Shown piece by piece: positions 18,801 through 27,326 of a stretch of DNA of 64,000 nucleotides. The stretch is from an uncultured Pseudomonadales bacterium (lineage in GTDB: Bacteria > Pseudomonadota > Gammaproteobacteria > Pseudomonadales > Azotimanducaceae), in contig CATOTI010000001.1 of NCBI GenBank assembly GCA_951813295.1, positions 558,001 to 622,000 on the forward strand, read 5' to 3'. Each line of letters starts with the position of its first letter. Within the stretch, counting starts at the first letter, position 1. The notes beneath the pieces are model-generated. The model worked only from the letters and a program-made list of their open reading frames with translations. It did no database searches and was not told where the DNA came from. A program made the translations under genes and the position numbers.

Positions 18801-19014
18801 GGCACCGATCGCCGCCATGTTCAAGCCACTCGCCGCGGCGATCTGCTTCGGCATGGCCTATGGGACGTTGCTCGTTCTATTTGTCATTCCCGTACTGCTC
18901 GTCGGCATCGTGCGGCTCACCGAACGTTTCGAGCGTGGTCTCGGCCGCGCTGGCTCTGCACTCGATCGCTGGGACTTCCGTCCGCTCACGCATAGGAAAA
19001 TCGCCAATGACTAA
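15877..19014 (+). CDS. RND multidrug efflux transporter (HAE1-type inner-membrane pump)
   Basis: A 1045-residue proton-driven RND pump starting at ATG 15877. It has the usual twelve-helix, two-repeat plan. Helix 1 is LAANLGMIVMLLAGLWAITAM; the helix-4 proton-relay motif GIVVDDAIVVGEQA carries the paired Asp; the matching region of the second repeat is GIIVNDSIVLVSAYRRN. Periplasmic porter loops lie at about residues 40-330 and 550-830. It precedes and overlaps by 8 bp the gene for its membrane-fusion partner, the reverse of the usual order. No outer-membrane channel gene is nearby, so a shared TolC-type protein is likely. Substrates are unknown. Confidence 0.93.
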   Translation: MNLIKVFTEHRLAANLGMIVMLLAGLWAITAMRVQLNPDVEQNVVEVNVTWRGASSEDVEKLVTVPLEQQLRTLSKLDFVRSFTRDAFVSVEAHFEPETDLQRAIDDVKQRVSQIRSLPVDIEPPVIYSRERRDLVSAVIVTGLDDVDELIPTARDMERELLARGIDHVDFQGLPEEEIAIQVGSETLLNLGLDFNELGAQVRSLSQDAPAGTVGSGQLARQLRSLDQRRAIDEFNDLPVYSPNADALTRLGDIATVERRGVVDQPYSTIGGQPAIALFARRNADGDSLEAAETLNQWLEEKRETLPSGVSINLFLEAWTFIRDELSLIINNGLFGLALVIVALMVFLQLRVAFWVMVGIPVTFFAALFGFYYMGGTINAISLIGIVMALGIVVDDAIVVGEQAQTELDRGLPPAEAASTGARKMLAPVIASSLTTLCAFTPLLAQDGAPIKEIPLIMLWVITASLVECFLILPGHLRHAFEKAQAKPQSERRQQFNAAFIRWREERFRPLVRHAMANGRVVIVLAFAMFLIPLTAWITGWIKQDLSLSLDFEQLRADVRFVTGATDAEKTAYMRYLEDTLAEVDEASGDGNVVAFLTTNNRAVINNQGQRGNQFASISVELVSPEKRDLSADEIANRWLREVERSPIVDFLNVAEEKQFWADFSILLKGADAATLKLASDELIKELHTLEGVSNLRDDLPWGKEQWILKLTTAGRALGLSTGDLGRQLRSAYDGHRIQIFQEEESELEVRLILPESERNDLAKIGQFPIKVPSGAMVPLSNVAIIEGQRGIDTIRHHDTERSITVRGDVDMSIITGGEVIAYFDEKLKDALKEKYGIATGLDGKSLAEAEAESDFGTQFLIVLALIYVVLAAVFSSWTWPIAVMLAIPLGLTGALLGHMALGLVINPMSMLGLFTLTGIIVNDSIVLVSAYRRNLDEGIEPARAIEDAVCSRLRPVLLTSVTTIAGLFPLLLEQAPIAAMFKPLAAAICFGMAYGTLLVLFVIPVLLVGIVRLTERFERGLGRAGSALDRWDFRPLTHRKIAND

Positions 19015-20359
19015 GCCATCGTTGAAGGTTCGCACCCTCAAGTTCGTCGGAACGCGCAACGGCATGCTCGCGGCGGTACTCGGATCGACCGCAGTCATCA
19101 TGGGCGGATTGGTCGGTTTTGCACCCGAACCGGATCAGGTCGAAGCCACCGAGGTGGTTTGGCCGGTCACGACCGCACCGGTCGCGTTTCACGACCTCGA
19201 GCCCGAGATCACACTGTACGGCCGGGTCGAAACGCCGCGGACGTCGACACTGACCCCAGTGGTAGGTGCCGTGGTCGAGGCCGTTCATGTCAAGGAAGGG
19301 GAGCGAGCAGAGGCGGGACAGATCCTCATTCAGCTCGAAACGACGGATGCCGATCTTCTCGTCGCCAGACGCCAAGCCGATCTCGTCGATGCCGAGGCGA
19401 AGCTCCGCTCGCTCATTCGCTCCCACGAAGACGACCGCACCGTACTCGAGCACCAGCGCGCGCTGACGGCTCTTGCCGACGATCGGGTGGTACGCCACGA
19501 ACAACTGCAACAAAGGAGCTTGATCGCCGAGGAGACCCTCACGGCCGTCAAGCGCGAGCGTCATCAGCAGGCGATCGCGCTGTCACGCCAGGAGAACCTC
19601 GTCGCGAACTTCGAAAACAATCTTGCGCAGTCACGGGCTCGCGTCGATCAAGTCCAGGCGGCGTTGATGGAAGCGCGCGTTCAACGTGACAGAACCGAGA
19701 TCCGTGCCCCGTTCGCCGGGCGCGTCACGCAGGTGACCGTATCGCCTGGCGAGATGGTTTCGCCCGGGGTCGTCGTCGCCGAAATCTACGACGACAACGA
19801 TCTCGAAATCCGTGTCCCAATCCCGAACCTTCATCTGCAGAAGTTGCAGGGCGCGCTTGCACGCGGCGAGTTCATTCATGCCGACGCCCGCATCAACGGC
19901 GAGGCGATACGCGCGGAACTCGTACGCCTGTCCGGCCGGGTCGCGAAAGGGCAGACGGGCGTCGACGGGCTCTTCCGTCTGGAACGTACCGTGGAAGCGG
20001 ATCTCGGGCGGGCCCTGCAGGTCACGTTGGTCATGCCGACGCTCGATGCGGTGGCATCGGTACCGATTCAGTCGCTCTACGGCCACGATCGGGTGTTCGT
20101 CGTCGAGGACGAGCATCTGAAATCCGTTCGCGTGGCGCGTCTGGGCGAGCACACCGCGGCCGACGGCACGCTTCGTATCATCGTTCAGTCGGAGGAACTG
20201 GCGCCGGGTTTACCGATCCTGACGTCGCAACTGACGAACGCCGTCACGGGCTTGCCCGTATCGATTTCCAATCCCGAAGAGCATCGGCTAGCGGCAGAGG
20301 ACGCGAGCACGGCGAGCGCGGTCGCCGCGAACGTCAGCAGCAGCAACCTGGAAGGCTGA
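19007..20359 (+). CDS. RND efflux periplasmic adaptor (HlyD/MFP family)
   Basis: Start ATG 19007 overlaps the pump gene by 8 bp; 450 residues. One N-terminal membrane anchor (LAAVLGSTAVIMGGLVGFA) is followed by a lipoyl-like half (GRVETPRTSTLTPVVGAVVE) and a coiled-coil hairpin of about 120 residues rich in Ala, Arg, Gln and Glu. The second lipoyl half is DRTEIRAPFAGRVTQVTVSPG, and beta-barrel domains follow. It joins the pump to an outer-membrane channel. The C-terminal tail is Ala/Ser-rich and probably disordered. Confidence 0.92.
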   Translation: MTKPSLKVRTLKFVGTRNGMLAAVLGSTAVIMGGLVGFAPEPDQVEATEVVWPVTTAPVAFHDLEPEITLYGRVETPRTSTLTPVVGAVVEAVHVKEGERAEAGQILIQLETTDADLLVARRQADLVDAEAKLRSLIRSHEDDRTVLEHQRALTALADDRVVRHEQLQQRSLIAEETLTAVKRERHQQAIALSRQENLVANFENNLAQSRARVDQVQAALMEARVQRDRTEIRAPFAGRVTQVTVSPGEMVSPGVVVAEIYDDNDLEIRVPIPNLHLQKLQGALARGEFIHADARINGEAIRAELVRLSGRVAKGQTGVDGLFRLERTVEADLGRALQVTLVMPTLDAVASVPIQSLYGHDRVFVVEDEHLKSVRVARLGEHTAADGTLRIIVQSEELAPGLPILTSQLTNAVTGLPVSISNPEEHRLAAEDASTASAVAANVSSSNLEG

Positions 20360-20394
20360 GCCCCAAGCGCTATGCTCGGCCGCACTAAAGCTTC

Positions 20395-21231
20395 TTGCGG
20401 AACCGAGCCTTGCAGATCGGCGCCACGATTCCGAGGGCCCTATTCGGCGACCTGGCCGAAATCGAGACGTTCGTTCGTGGTGTCGAAGAGCTGGGACTGC
20501 ACTACGTCCGCTTGCCGGATCGTGTCACCAGTAGAACGGACGACCCTACCCACGAACCGCTGCTGTTATTCGCCTACCTTGCGGCGATCGCCCAGGAGAT
20601 CGAGTTCGTACCCGCGGTTCTGATCGCGCCGTCGCGTCAGACCGTTCTACTCGCAAAACAGATCGCGGAGCTTTGCCTCGTCGCCTCGGGGCGATTACGC
20701 CTCGGGATCGCGGTCGGCGGTAATCGGCGCGAGTACGCGGCCAGCGGAATGGCGTTCGAGCGGCGTGGGTTACGCCTCGAAGCGCAGATCGCGACACTGC
20801 GCTCGCTGTGGCAAGGACGACCGACGACGGGCGACGGACCACTGGATTCGACGACCACGGTCACGATCGCACCGACGCCGGAACACATCCCACCCATCTG
20901 GATCGGTACCGGCGAAGCACCGCCGCAGATCGCCCGACAGCGGATCGCGCGGCTCGCCGACGGATGGTTCGTGCCCGTGTTCCACGCGGCGGCGCCGGTC
21001 TTCGACGACATCAGACGATATGCCGAGGAGGACGGGCGCGACCTGACCGGATTCGGTGTCGAAGGTGAGGTGTCTCTCGTGACATCGGCGTCGTCCGTCG
21101 CCCGCTCGATCGCCGCGTGGCGTGAGTTGCCGTTCGTTTCGCACATAGCTTTAAGCACCTGGGCGCTCGAGTCCAACATCGCCAACGCCCACCTCGGGCG
21201 CTTGAGCGTGGTGGTGGACGCCCTGCGTTAA
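20395..21231 (+). CDS. LLM-class flavin-dependent oxidoreductase
   Basis: A luciferase-like monooxygenase-fold protein of about 278 residues, using a TTG start at 20395 or 20410 (no ATG is present). Family features are the opening LQIGATIPRALFGDLAEIET, a helix AKQIAELCLVASGRLRLGI, then VGGNRREYAASGMAFERRG and the tail IGTGEAPPQIARQRIARLADGW. It is shorter than F420-dependent members (about 330 residues). Members use reduced FMN or F420; which one cannot be decided here. The reaction is unknown. Confidence 0.8.
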   Translation: MRNRALQIGATIPRALFGDLAEIETFVRGVEELGLHYVRLPDRVTSRTDDPTHEPLLLFAYLAAIAQEIEFVPAVLIAPSRQTVLLAKQIAELCLVASGRLRLGIAVGGNRREYAASGMAFERRGLRLEAQIATLRSLWQGRPTTGDGPLDSTTTVTIAPTPEHIPPIWIGTGEAPPQIARQRIARLADGWFVPVFHAAAPVFDDIRRYAEEDGRDLTGFGVEGEVSLVTSASSVARSIAAWRELPFVSHIALSTWALESNIANAHLGRLSVVVDALR

Positions 21232-21260
21232 GGTTGTTCGCTCGAAAGAGGAGCAATGCG

Positions 21261-21782
21261 ATGGCCGTCCGAACGATCCTACTCGCTCTGCTGGTGACGC
21301 TCTGCGCTTCGCTCGATGCGAAGGAGACGCGCACCGAACACACTTTCCAACTCGCTGACGGTGAAACGCCGCCGAGCCATACCTTCGATGACATGACGTT
21401 GCTGATCGGCTCCTGGCGGGGTACGGCCTTCGGTAACACGTTCGAGGCATCATGGGCGCCGCCCTCGGCCGGTTCGATGGTCGGCACTTTCAAGCTCATG
21501 GACGGCAATACTGTCGTTTTCTACGAGTTGCTCGTGCTGAAACCCGATGCAGAAGGCAGGTTCGGGATGCGCGTCAAACACTTCACCGATGAATTCGTCG
21601 CGTGGGAAGAGAAGGGCGATTTCGTTCAGTTTCGATTCGTCGACGCGGCATCCGATGCACTGCATTTTTCGGGCATCAGCTTCTATCGACGCGGTCCCGA
21701 CATGATGGACACCTACATCGTGATGCGCAGCGGCGAAAAGATCCGCGAAGAGAAGCTGATCTACCGGCGCGTGATGGACTAA
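21261..21782 (+). CDS. Exported DUF6265-family protein
   Basis: A 173-residue protein with a Sec signal (AVRTILLALLVTLCASLDA) and a small barrel-like domain: MTLLIGSWRGTAFGNTFEAS, AGSMVGTFKLMDGNTVVFYE and a closing EEKLIYRR. This fits DUF6265, whose function is unknown. The ATG 21261 start follows a GAGGAG ribosome site at good spacing. Confidence 0.7.
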   Translation: MAVRTILLALLVTLCASLDAKETRTEHTFQLADGETPPSHTFDDMTLLIGSWRGTAFGNTFEASWAPPSAGSMVGTFKLMDGNTVVFYELLVLKPDAEGRFGMRVKHFTDEFVAWEEKGDFVQFRFVDAASDALHFSGISFYRRGPDMMDTYIVMRSGEKIREEKLIYRRVMD

Positions 21783-21859
21783 CCCGCCGATCCCGGGCTT
21801 TAGCGCTTCCCCGAGAGAAGGCGCACAATTGCGAAGAATGTGTCAGGCAGGGGCTGAAC

Positions 21860-23752
21860 ATGCGTTCCTCGATTTCCTTGGCGGTGCTACTTTTGGGACT
21901 CACGCTGGCAGGCTGTGGCGAGACCACGCCACCCGCCGCGCCAGCGCCGGACCCAGAACCCGCGGTCGCCGAAATGCCATCGAACGTCACGGTACATCCG
22001 AACAAAGAGGCGTTCTTCGGCGATCTGCACGTGCACACGAACCTGTCGTTCGACGCGTTCCTGTTTGGTACCCGTCGCACACCCGAGGATGCCTATGTCT
22101 TCGCCAAGGGTGGCGCGATCGAGCACGCCAGCGGTTTCGTCATGCAGATGAAGAAGCCGCTCGATTTTCAAGGCGTGTCGGATCATGCGTTCTATCTCGG
22201 CATGATGCGGGCACTCTCCGATGAGTCCGGGCCGCTCGGCGAACATCGACTCTCAGAACTCGTACGAGGTGCCACAACGCCGCTCGGCGCAGGCGCCGCT
22301 TTTCAAGGCGTGCTGGGACATATGGGCGCGGTGAATCGTGGCGAAGTCGAAGACGACCTCGACGACCGCGGCATTGCGCGAGACGCTTGGGAGGAGATCA
22401 TCGCGGCCGCCGAGCGCCACAACGATCCCGGCACGTTTACCACCTTCGTCGCGTACGAATACACGTCGAGCGGACCCGAGGCGGAAAATCTTCACCGCAA
22501 CGTCGTTTTCAGGGACGAACCGGCCGACCTGCCGTTCAGCCGCCTCGACTCGCTCAACCCCGAAGACCTCTGGCGCTGGATGGACACACAGCGCGAGGCC
22601 GGCATCGACGCGATCGCGATTCCGCATAACTCCAACGGATCGAACGGCTGGATGTTCGAGCGCACGTACTGGCGCAGCGACGACCCGATCGATGCCGCCT
22701 ACGCGGACCTCAGAATGCGGAACGAGCCGATCGTCGAGAACACGCAGGTGAAGGGAACATCCGATACGCACCCCATGCTCTCGCCGAACGACGAGTGGGC
22801 CAACTTCGAAATCATGCCGATCCGTGTGGCGAGCGTGTTGCCGAGCGACCCGCCCGGTAGCTATGTGCGTGATGCCTATCTCCGGGGCCTCGTGATGCGC
22901 GAAACCCAGGGCTTCAATCCATACGAGTTTGGTGTGGTCGGGTCGTCCGATACGCACAACGCCGCGGGCTCTTTCGAAGAAGACAACTACTGGAGCAAGA
23001 CCGGCATTCTCGACATCAACCCCACCCAGCGCGGATCCGTACCCCTCGATCAACCGGCCCAGGATGGTTCGCCGTACGCGAACGGTGCATCGCAGTACTG
23101 GGGCGGTTCGGGACTAGCCGCCGTGTGGGCGGAATCGAACACACGCGAGTCGATTTTTGACGCGTTCCGTCGCAAGGAGACCTTCTCGACGAGCGGACCG
23201 CACATCAAGGTGCGCTTTTTTGGCAGTCACGATCTACCCGACGAGTTGGCGACGTCGAACGATCCGATTCCCGCCGCGTATGCGAACGGCATTCCCATGG
23301 GCGGTGAGCTCACGCGCACGGAGCAAGCACCGGATTTCTTCGTCTGGGCTATGCGCGACGTCGACAGCGGCACGTTGCAACGACTCCAGATCATCAAGGG
23401 TTGGGTCGACGGCGGTGAACCGAACGAGCAGGTCTACGACGTCGCGTGCTCGGATGGTGGCGTCGTCGATCCCGAGACGCATCGTTGCCCCGACAACGGC
23501 GCAACAGTCGATTTCGCCACGTGTGAACCGACCCCGGGCAAGGGTGCCGCCGAACTCATGGCGACCTGGAGCGATCCGGACTTCGAACCCGATCAACACG
23601 CCTTTTATTACGCACGGGTGCTCGAGAACCCGATCTGCCGATGGTCGACGTGGGATGCGATTCGTGCGGGCGTCGAGCCGCGAGAGGATATGCACGCGAC
23701 GATCCAGGATCGTGCCTGGAGTTCGCCGATCTGGTATCGACCGGACGAGTAA
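21860..23752 (+). CDS. DUF3604 lipoprotein (PHP-like metal-dependent phosphoesterase fold)
   Basis: A 630-residue lipoprotein: signal MRSSISLAVLLLGLTLAGC with lipobox LAGC, then a Pro/Ala linker. The DUF3604 domain begins FFGDLHVHTNLSFDAF (metal-binding His pair), continues with DFQGVSDHAFYLGMM and IAIPHNSNGSNGWM, and has FGVVGSSDTHNAAGSF near residue 365, all PHP-type metal ligands. Related genes are common in marine Gammaproteobacteria. The substrate is unknown; anchoring to the outer membrane is inferred from the lipobox. Confidence 0.88.
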   Translation: MRSSISLAVLLLGLTLAGCGETTPPAAPAPDPEPAVAEMPSNVTVHPNKEAFFGDLHVHTNLSFDAFLFGTRRTPEDAYVFAKGGAIEHASGFVMQMKKPLDFQGVSDHAFYLGMMRALSDESGPLGEHRLSELVRGATTPLGAGAAFQGVLGHMGAVNRGEVEDDLDDRGIARDAWEEIIAAAERHNDPGTFTTFVAYEYTSSGPEAENLHRNVVFRDEPADLPFSRLDSLNPEDLWRWMDTQREAGIDAIAIPHNSNGSNGWMFERTYWRSDDPIDAAYADLRMRNEPIVENTQVKGTSDTHPMLSPNDEWANFEIMPIRVASVLPSDPPGSYVRDAYLRGLVMRETQGFNPYEFGVVGSSDTHNAAGSFEEDNYWSKTGILDINPTQRGSVPLDQPAQDGSPYANGASQYWGGSGLAAVWAESNTRESIFDAFRRKETFSTSGPHIKVRFFGSHDLPDELATSNDPIPAAYANGIPMGGELTRTEQAPDFFVWAMRDVDSGTLQRLQIIKGWVDGGEPNEQVYDVACSDGGVVDPETHRCPDNGATVDFATCEPTPGKGAAELMATWSDPDFEPDQHAFYYARVLENPICRWSTWDAIRAGVEPREDMHATIQDRAWSSPIWYRPDE

Positions 23753-23835
23753 ACGGATTGCCCAGTCACCGATAGTTGCATCCGACCGCCGAGCGGACAA
23801 CATTACGACATCAATGAACGAGAACGAGGAAACCC

Positions 23836-25110
23836 ATGGCTGAATCACTGCCTGATCCGGACGAAAACAATGTATGGCGATTGGATACTCCCGGGCAATC
23901 GGGTTGGTCGCGCTCAGCGCGACCCGACGCGGCTGACAAATTCTTCATGTGCTCAGCCGACGGCCACGTGCAGGAGCCTAATTCGTTTCTCTCCGATCGA
24001 ATCGACAAGAAATACCATCACCGCCTTCCCGGTGTCGTCGCCCGCACCGCCGCTGAGGGCGAAGCAAAAGGCGAGAAGGAGCTGTTCCAGAAAACGGAAG
24101 GCTTCCGCCTCGCGAAGATCAACTGGGCGAAGCCCCTCGAAGGACACGACAAGATCCGCAACGAAGGCGGTCGTGATCCGGAGACCCGCATTCGCGAACT
24201 CGCGATGGATGGTTGCGACGCCGAGATCATGTTTCCGAACAAGGGCCTCACGATATGGGCCACCCCGGATGTCGAGTTCAGCCACATGATGTGCAAGGCC
24301 TACAACGAGTGGGTGTGGGAAGCATACGGTGCGTACAACGATCGTCTCGCACCCATGGCCGCGATCGCGCCGGCGGCAATGGATCAGGCGATCGATGAGA
24401 TTCAGCGCGTCGCAGCACTCGGCTTCAAGGGCCTTTCGTTGCCCTGTAAACCGGTCTTCGGCCCGCCGGACGTCGACGACCCGAACTACAACCTGCGCGA
24501 ATTCGAACCGCTCTGGGATTGCATCGAAGACACGGAGCTACCGGTCACCTTCCACGTGTCGACGGGTCGTGATCCGCGCACCTCGCGCAGTCAGGGCGGC
24601 GCGGTGATCAACTACGCGATCCACTCACTCCTGCCGACCTCCGAAGCCGTCGCTAACATCTGCGCGTCCGGGGTGGCCGAGCGCCACCCCAAACTACGTT
24701 TCGGCACGATCGAGGCCGGTATCGGTTGGGTTCCGTTCCTGCTCGAAGCCTTGGATGAGGCGTACAAGAAACACCATATGTGGGTTCGACCGAAACTCGA
24801 GCTGCTACCGAGCGAATACTTCAAACGCCAAGGCTTCGCCTCGTTCCAGGAAGACCAAGCGGGCCTCTTGCTCGCTCGCGAGTGCGGCCTCGTCGATAAC
24901 TTCCTGTGGGCGAACGACTTTCCGCATCACGAAGGCTCTTGGCCGTACTCGGCACAAGCGGTCGAGCGGACGATGGGACACCTCGATGATGGTGAGCGCG
25001 CGAAGATCCTCGGGTTGAACGCGGCGCGGATCTTCAAGTTCGATATCCCCGAACGCTTCCTCAACCACGACGACGCTGCCGCCGTCGCGGCAGAAGTCAG
25101 CGCGCGCTAG
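23836..25110 (+). CDS. Amidohydrolase-2 family metal-dependent hydrolase
   Basis: A 424-residue TIM-barrel hydrolase of the amidohydrolase-2 (ACMSD-like) family. Metal-site features are CSADGHVQEPN (degenerate form of the HxH strand), the His in PVTFHVSTGRDP and the Asp in NFLWANDFPHHEGSWPYS. Its 3' end overlaps by 14 bp the conserved reading frame that continues past the stop of the opposite-strand aldo/keto reductase. A paralogue lies at 28815-29996. Members hydrolyse or decarboxylate ring-cleavage and xenobiotic compounds; this substrate is unknown. Confidence 0.85.
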   Translation: MAESLPDPDENNVWRLDTPGQSGWSRSARPDAADKFFMCSADGHVQEPNSFLSDRIDKKYHHRLPGVVARTAAEGEAKGEKELFQKTEGFRLAKINWAKPLEGHDKIRNEGGRDPETRIRELAMDGCDAEIMFPNKGLTIWATPDVEFSHMMCKAYNEWVWEAYGAYNDRLAPMAAIAPAAMDQAIDEIQRVAALGFKGLSLPCKPVFGPPDVDDPNYNLREFEPLWDCIEDTELPVTFHVSTGRDPRTSRSQGGAVINYAIHSLLPTSEAVANICASGVAERHPKLRFGTIEAGIGWVPFLLEALDEAYKKHHMWVRPKLELLPSEYFKRQGFASFQEDQAGLLLARECGLVDNFLWANDFPHHEGSWPYSAQAVERTMGHLDDGERAKILGLNAARIFKFDIPERFLNHDDAAAVAAEVSAR

Positions 25111-26080
25111 GTAAAACCGCGCGGTCGATCTCGTCGATCACGTCCGGGCTGAGCGGCCCGGACGCTTCCGCGCGGATGCACTCATCGAGTTCGTCACGGT
25201 TTTTGACGCCGTGTACGACCGTATCGACGCCCGGCATCGAGAGGGCGTATCAGTGTGCCAGAAAGGACGGGGTCTCGCCGATCCGCGCGGCAAGTTCACG
25301 AAACGGCGCCGCACGATTCCAGTCCCGCATCTCGGGTGAACGCTCCGGCAGGACCCGGTCGAGCGCGCCGGTCAACGAGCCCGCCGCGACGGCGCGGATA
25401 CCCATCACACCGATCCCACGCGCGTCCGCGGCCGCGATTACGGCGCGTGGATCGGCCCCTTCTCGCGTGATAGCCATCCCGCCCGGCGAATCCAAGAGAT
25501 TCGTAATGCATTGAACGACATCGGGGCTGGTTTCCGCGTCGATGACATGGAGGTTCTGTGCTTGGGTGCTGGCCGCGGTGACACCCCAAGCGCCGATTTT
25601 TCCCGACATCTTCAAGGCTTCGAAAACCGGCACCACGTGTTCGAAGAACCGACTTTGCGGCACACCGATTCGTTTGAGGATTTCCGGGCGCAGGAGGTCC
25701 GATGCGTCATCGGGCACGACGTAGCCATGCAGAATGAAGACGTCGACGAAGTCCCGCTGCAAGCGCTCACATGACTGATTCAGTGATGACGTGAGCGCTT
25801 GCTCGACCGCCGGGGCGGGCGTATCGCCCAGCATGCATTTGGTTGTCACGCGGCTGGCCGAGGGGTAACTGCCTTCGAACGCGAGTCCGAGAACGGTTTC
25901 CACCTCGCCGTCGCCATAGAGCGGCGCCATGTCGAAGCAGGTCACGCCGCGCGCGTAAGCGTCTCGTACCGTCGCGATCGCCTCGTTGCGATCGGTTGAC
26001 CCCCAGACCTGGCCGATGCCACCACCGCCGAGCGTCAACCTGCTGACGGCGTCGATCGATCCCAAACTGCTGATTTCCAC
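25097..26080 (-). pseudogene. Aldo/keto reductase, interrupted by an in-frame TGA
   Basis: The frame from GTG 26080 (AAGGGG ribosome site, 11 bp after the sigma-factor stop) encodes an aldo/keto reductase (LTLGGGGIGQVWG, GVTCFDMAPLYGDGEVE, DFVDVFILHGY, IGAWGVTAAS). A TGA at 25250-25252 stops it after SFLAH. The same frame then continues with typical family sequence YALSMPGVDTVVHGVKNRDE to a TGA at 25097. CGA (Arg) to TGA would explain it, because LAHRYALSMPG is what the family shows. It is a recent nonsense mutation or a sequencing error. If real, the enzyme lacks its last 50 residues, including part of the NADP-binding region. Confidence 0.8.
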
Positions 26081-26090
26081 TATCGACCCC

Positions 26091-26603
26091 TTATTGCCAT
26101 GCTTCTCGAAGTCGTCGTGTCGCGCGAGAACTCGCCATCTTGATCGCATCCGGCGAACGCCCGAGGGCGGCCGCTGCTTCCTTGCTCGTCGATCCGAACA
26201 CCCGACAAGCAAGCCATGCGTCGTACTCCGACGGACTCAACACCTCCTCGGCGCGGGCCAGAACTTCCTCCAGCTCGAGGTTCTTGGCCGGGTCGCCGGC
26301 CGGGTTGATCGCATCCGGCGGGTTGTGTTCCCGACGCATCACATCGATCCACCGGTTCCGTGCCGTGCGAAAGAGAAACGCGCGTGGATGCTCGATGTCG
26401 GTCCACAAGCGTCCAAGCCAAGCGAAACCGAGCAGGAGCGTGTCGTGTGTGAGATCGGCTGCGTCATCGGCATTGCCCGTCAACCGGCGACAGTGCGCTG
26501 CTAGTGCGTCACGCTCGGATTCCAGGTGACGCTCGAACCGATGCCATTGCAGCCTTCGGATCTGCGCGGACCACGCTGCTTTCGTGTTCACCACGTCGGG
26601 CAT
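26091..26603 (-). CDS. ECF-type RNA polymerase sigma factor
   Basis: A sigma-70 family protein of 170 residues. Region 2 shows HCRRLTGNADDAADLTHDTL and ARNRWIDVMRREHNP; region 4 shows LSPSEYDAWLACRVFGSTSK and the helix-turn-helix AAALGRSPDAIKMASSRATRRL. ATG 26603 is preferred because a short AGG site precedes it; an in-frame ATG at 26639 is possible. It is upstream of and nearly contiguous with the aldo/keto reductase, so they form an operon. No anti-sigma gene is adjacent. Confidence 0.82.
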   Translation of the reverse strand: MPDVVNTKAAWSAQIRRLQWHRFERHLESERDALAAHCRRLTGNADDAADLTHDTLLLGFAWLGRLWTDIEHPRAFLFRTARNRWIDVMRREHNPPDAINPAGDPAKNLELEEVLARAEEVLSPSEYDAWLACRVFGSTSKEAAAALGRSPDAIKMASSRATRRLREAWQ

Positions 26604-26659
26604 GTTACCTATCGCGACGCTCGCCCGTCTCATCATCACGTTAAGAGCAAGGCCGCTTC

Positions 26660-27310
26660 ATGTCTGAAATCATCACCTTCCACACGAGCCCCGGATCGCA
26701 CCACTGTCGTCGCGTCGCGCTTCTGATCAAAGAAGCCGATCTTGACGTCGATGAACGTTTCGTCGACGTGCGCCCGCCCGGAATGGGCGGTGAGAACGAG
26801 AAGGAAGAATTCCTCGCCCTGAATCCCAACGGCAAGGTACCGGTGCTCGAGGCGGGTGAGAACACTTTGACGGAGTCGAACGCCATCATGGTGTACCTCT
26901 GCGATCGCTTCGAGTTGGATCAGTTCCTCCCGCGTCAAGCGATCGAGCGCTCGCGCGTGATGGGATGGCAGTTCTGGCAGGCGTCGCACCTTTCGCCGAC
27001 CTGCGACGCGCTGATGGCCGAGAACATGCTGAAGCCGACGATGGGGCAAGACCCGGACGCTGCGCGTATCGGGCAGCTCCTCGCTGAGTTCGACCGCTGC
27101 GCGAAGGTGATGGCCGTCGCGCTCGGGGACTCGCCCTGGCTCTGCGGACACGACGTCACGAATGCCGATCTCGCGATCGGTGCTGCTCTCATGTACGCAT
27201 CGGCCTGCGAAATCCCGATCGGCGATTACGCCACGCTCGACGACTGGTTCAAACGCCTGCGCGCGAGGCCGTCGTGGCAGGCGACGCAGCCGCCAGCGTT
27301 TACGTCGTAG
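26660..27310 (+). CDS. Glutathione S-transferase family protein
   Basis: A 216-residue GST. The thioredoxin-like N-terminal half has ITFHTSPGSHHCRRVALLIK, the cis-Pro motif NPNGKVPVLE and glutathione-binding TESNAIMVYLCDRF. The helical C-terminal half has LCGHDVTNADLAIGAALMY (the N-capping box with Asp) and DDWFKRLRARPSW. It is divergent from the sigma-factor gene. It probably conjugates glutathione to electrophiles; the specific substrate is unknown. Confidence 0.92.
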   Translation: MSEIITFHTSPGSHHCRRVALLIKEADLDVDERFVDVRPPGMGGENEKEEFLALNPNGKVPVLEAGENTLTESNAIMVYLCDRFELDQFLPRQAIERSRVMGWQFWQASHLSPTCDALMAENMLKPTMGQDPDAARIGQLLAEFDRCAKVMAVALGDSPWLCGHDVTNADLAIGAALMYASACEIPIGDYATLDDWFKRLRARPSWQATQPPAFTS

Positions 27311-27326
27311 CGGCCGCCGCCGAGGT

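Noticed and set aside
22253..23053. 266-residue minus-strand ORF opposite the DUF3604 gene
   Set aside because: Antisense shadow; the plus strand has a signal peptide and metal-binding motifs.
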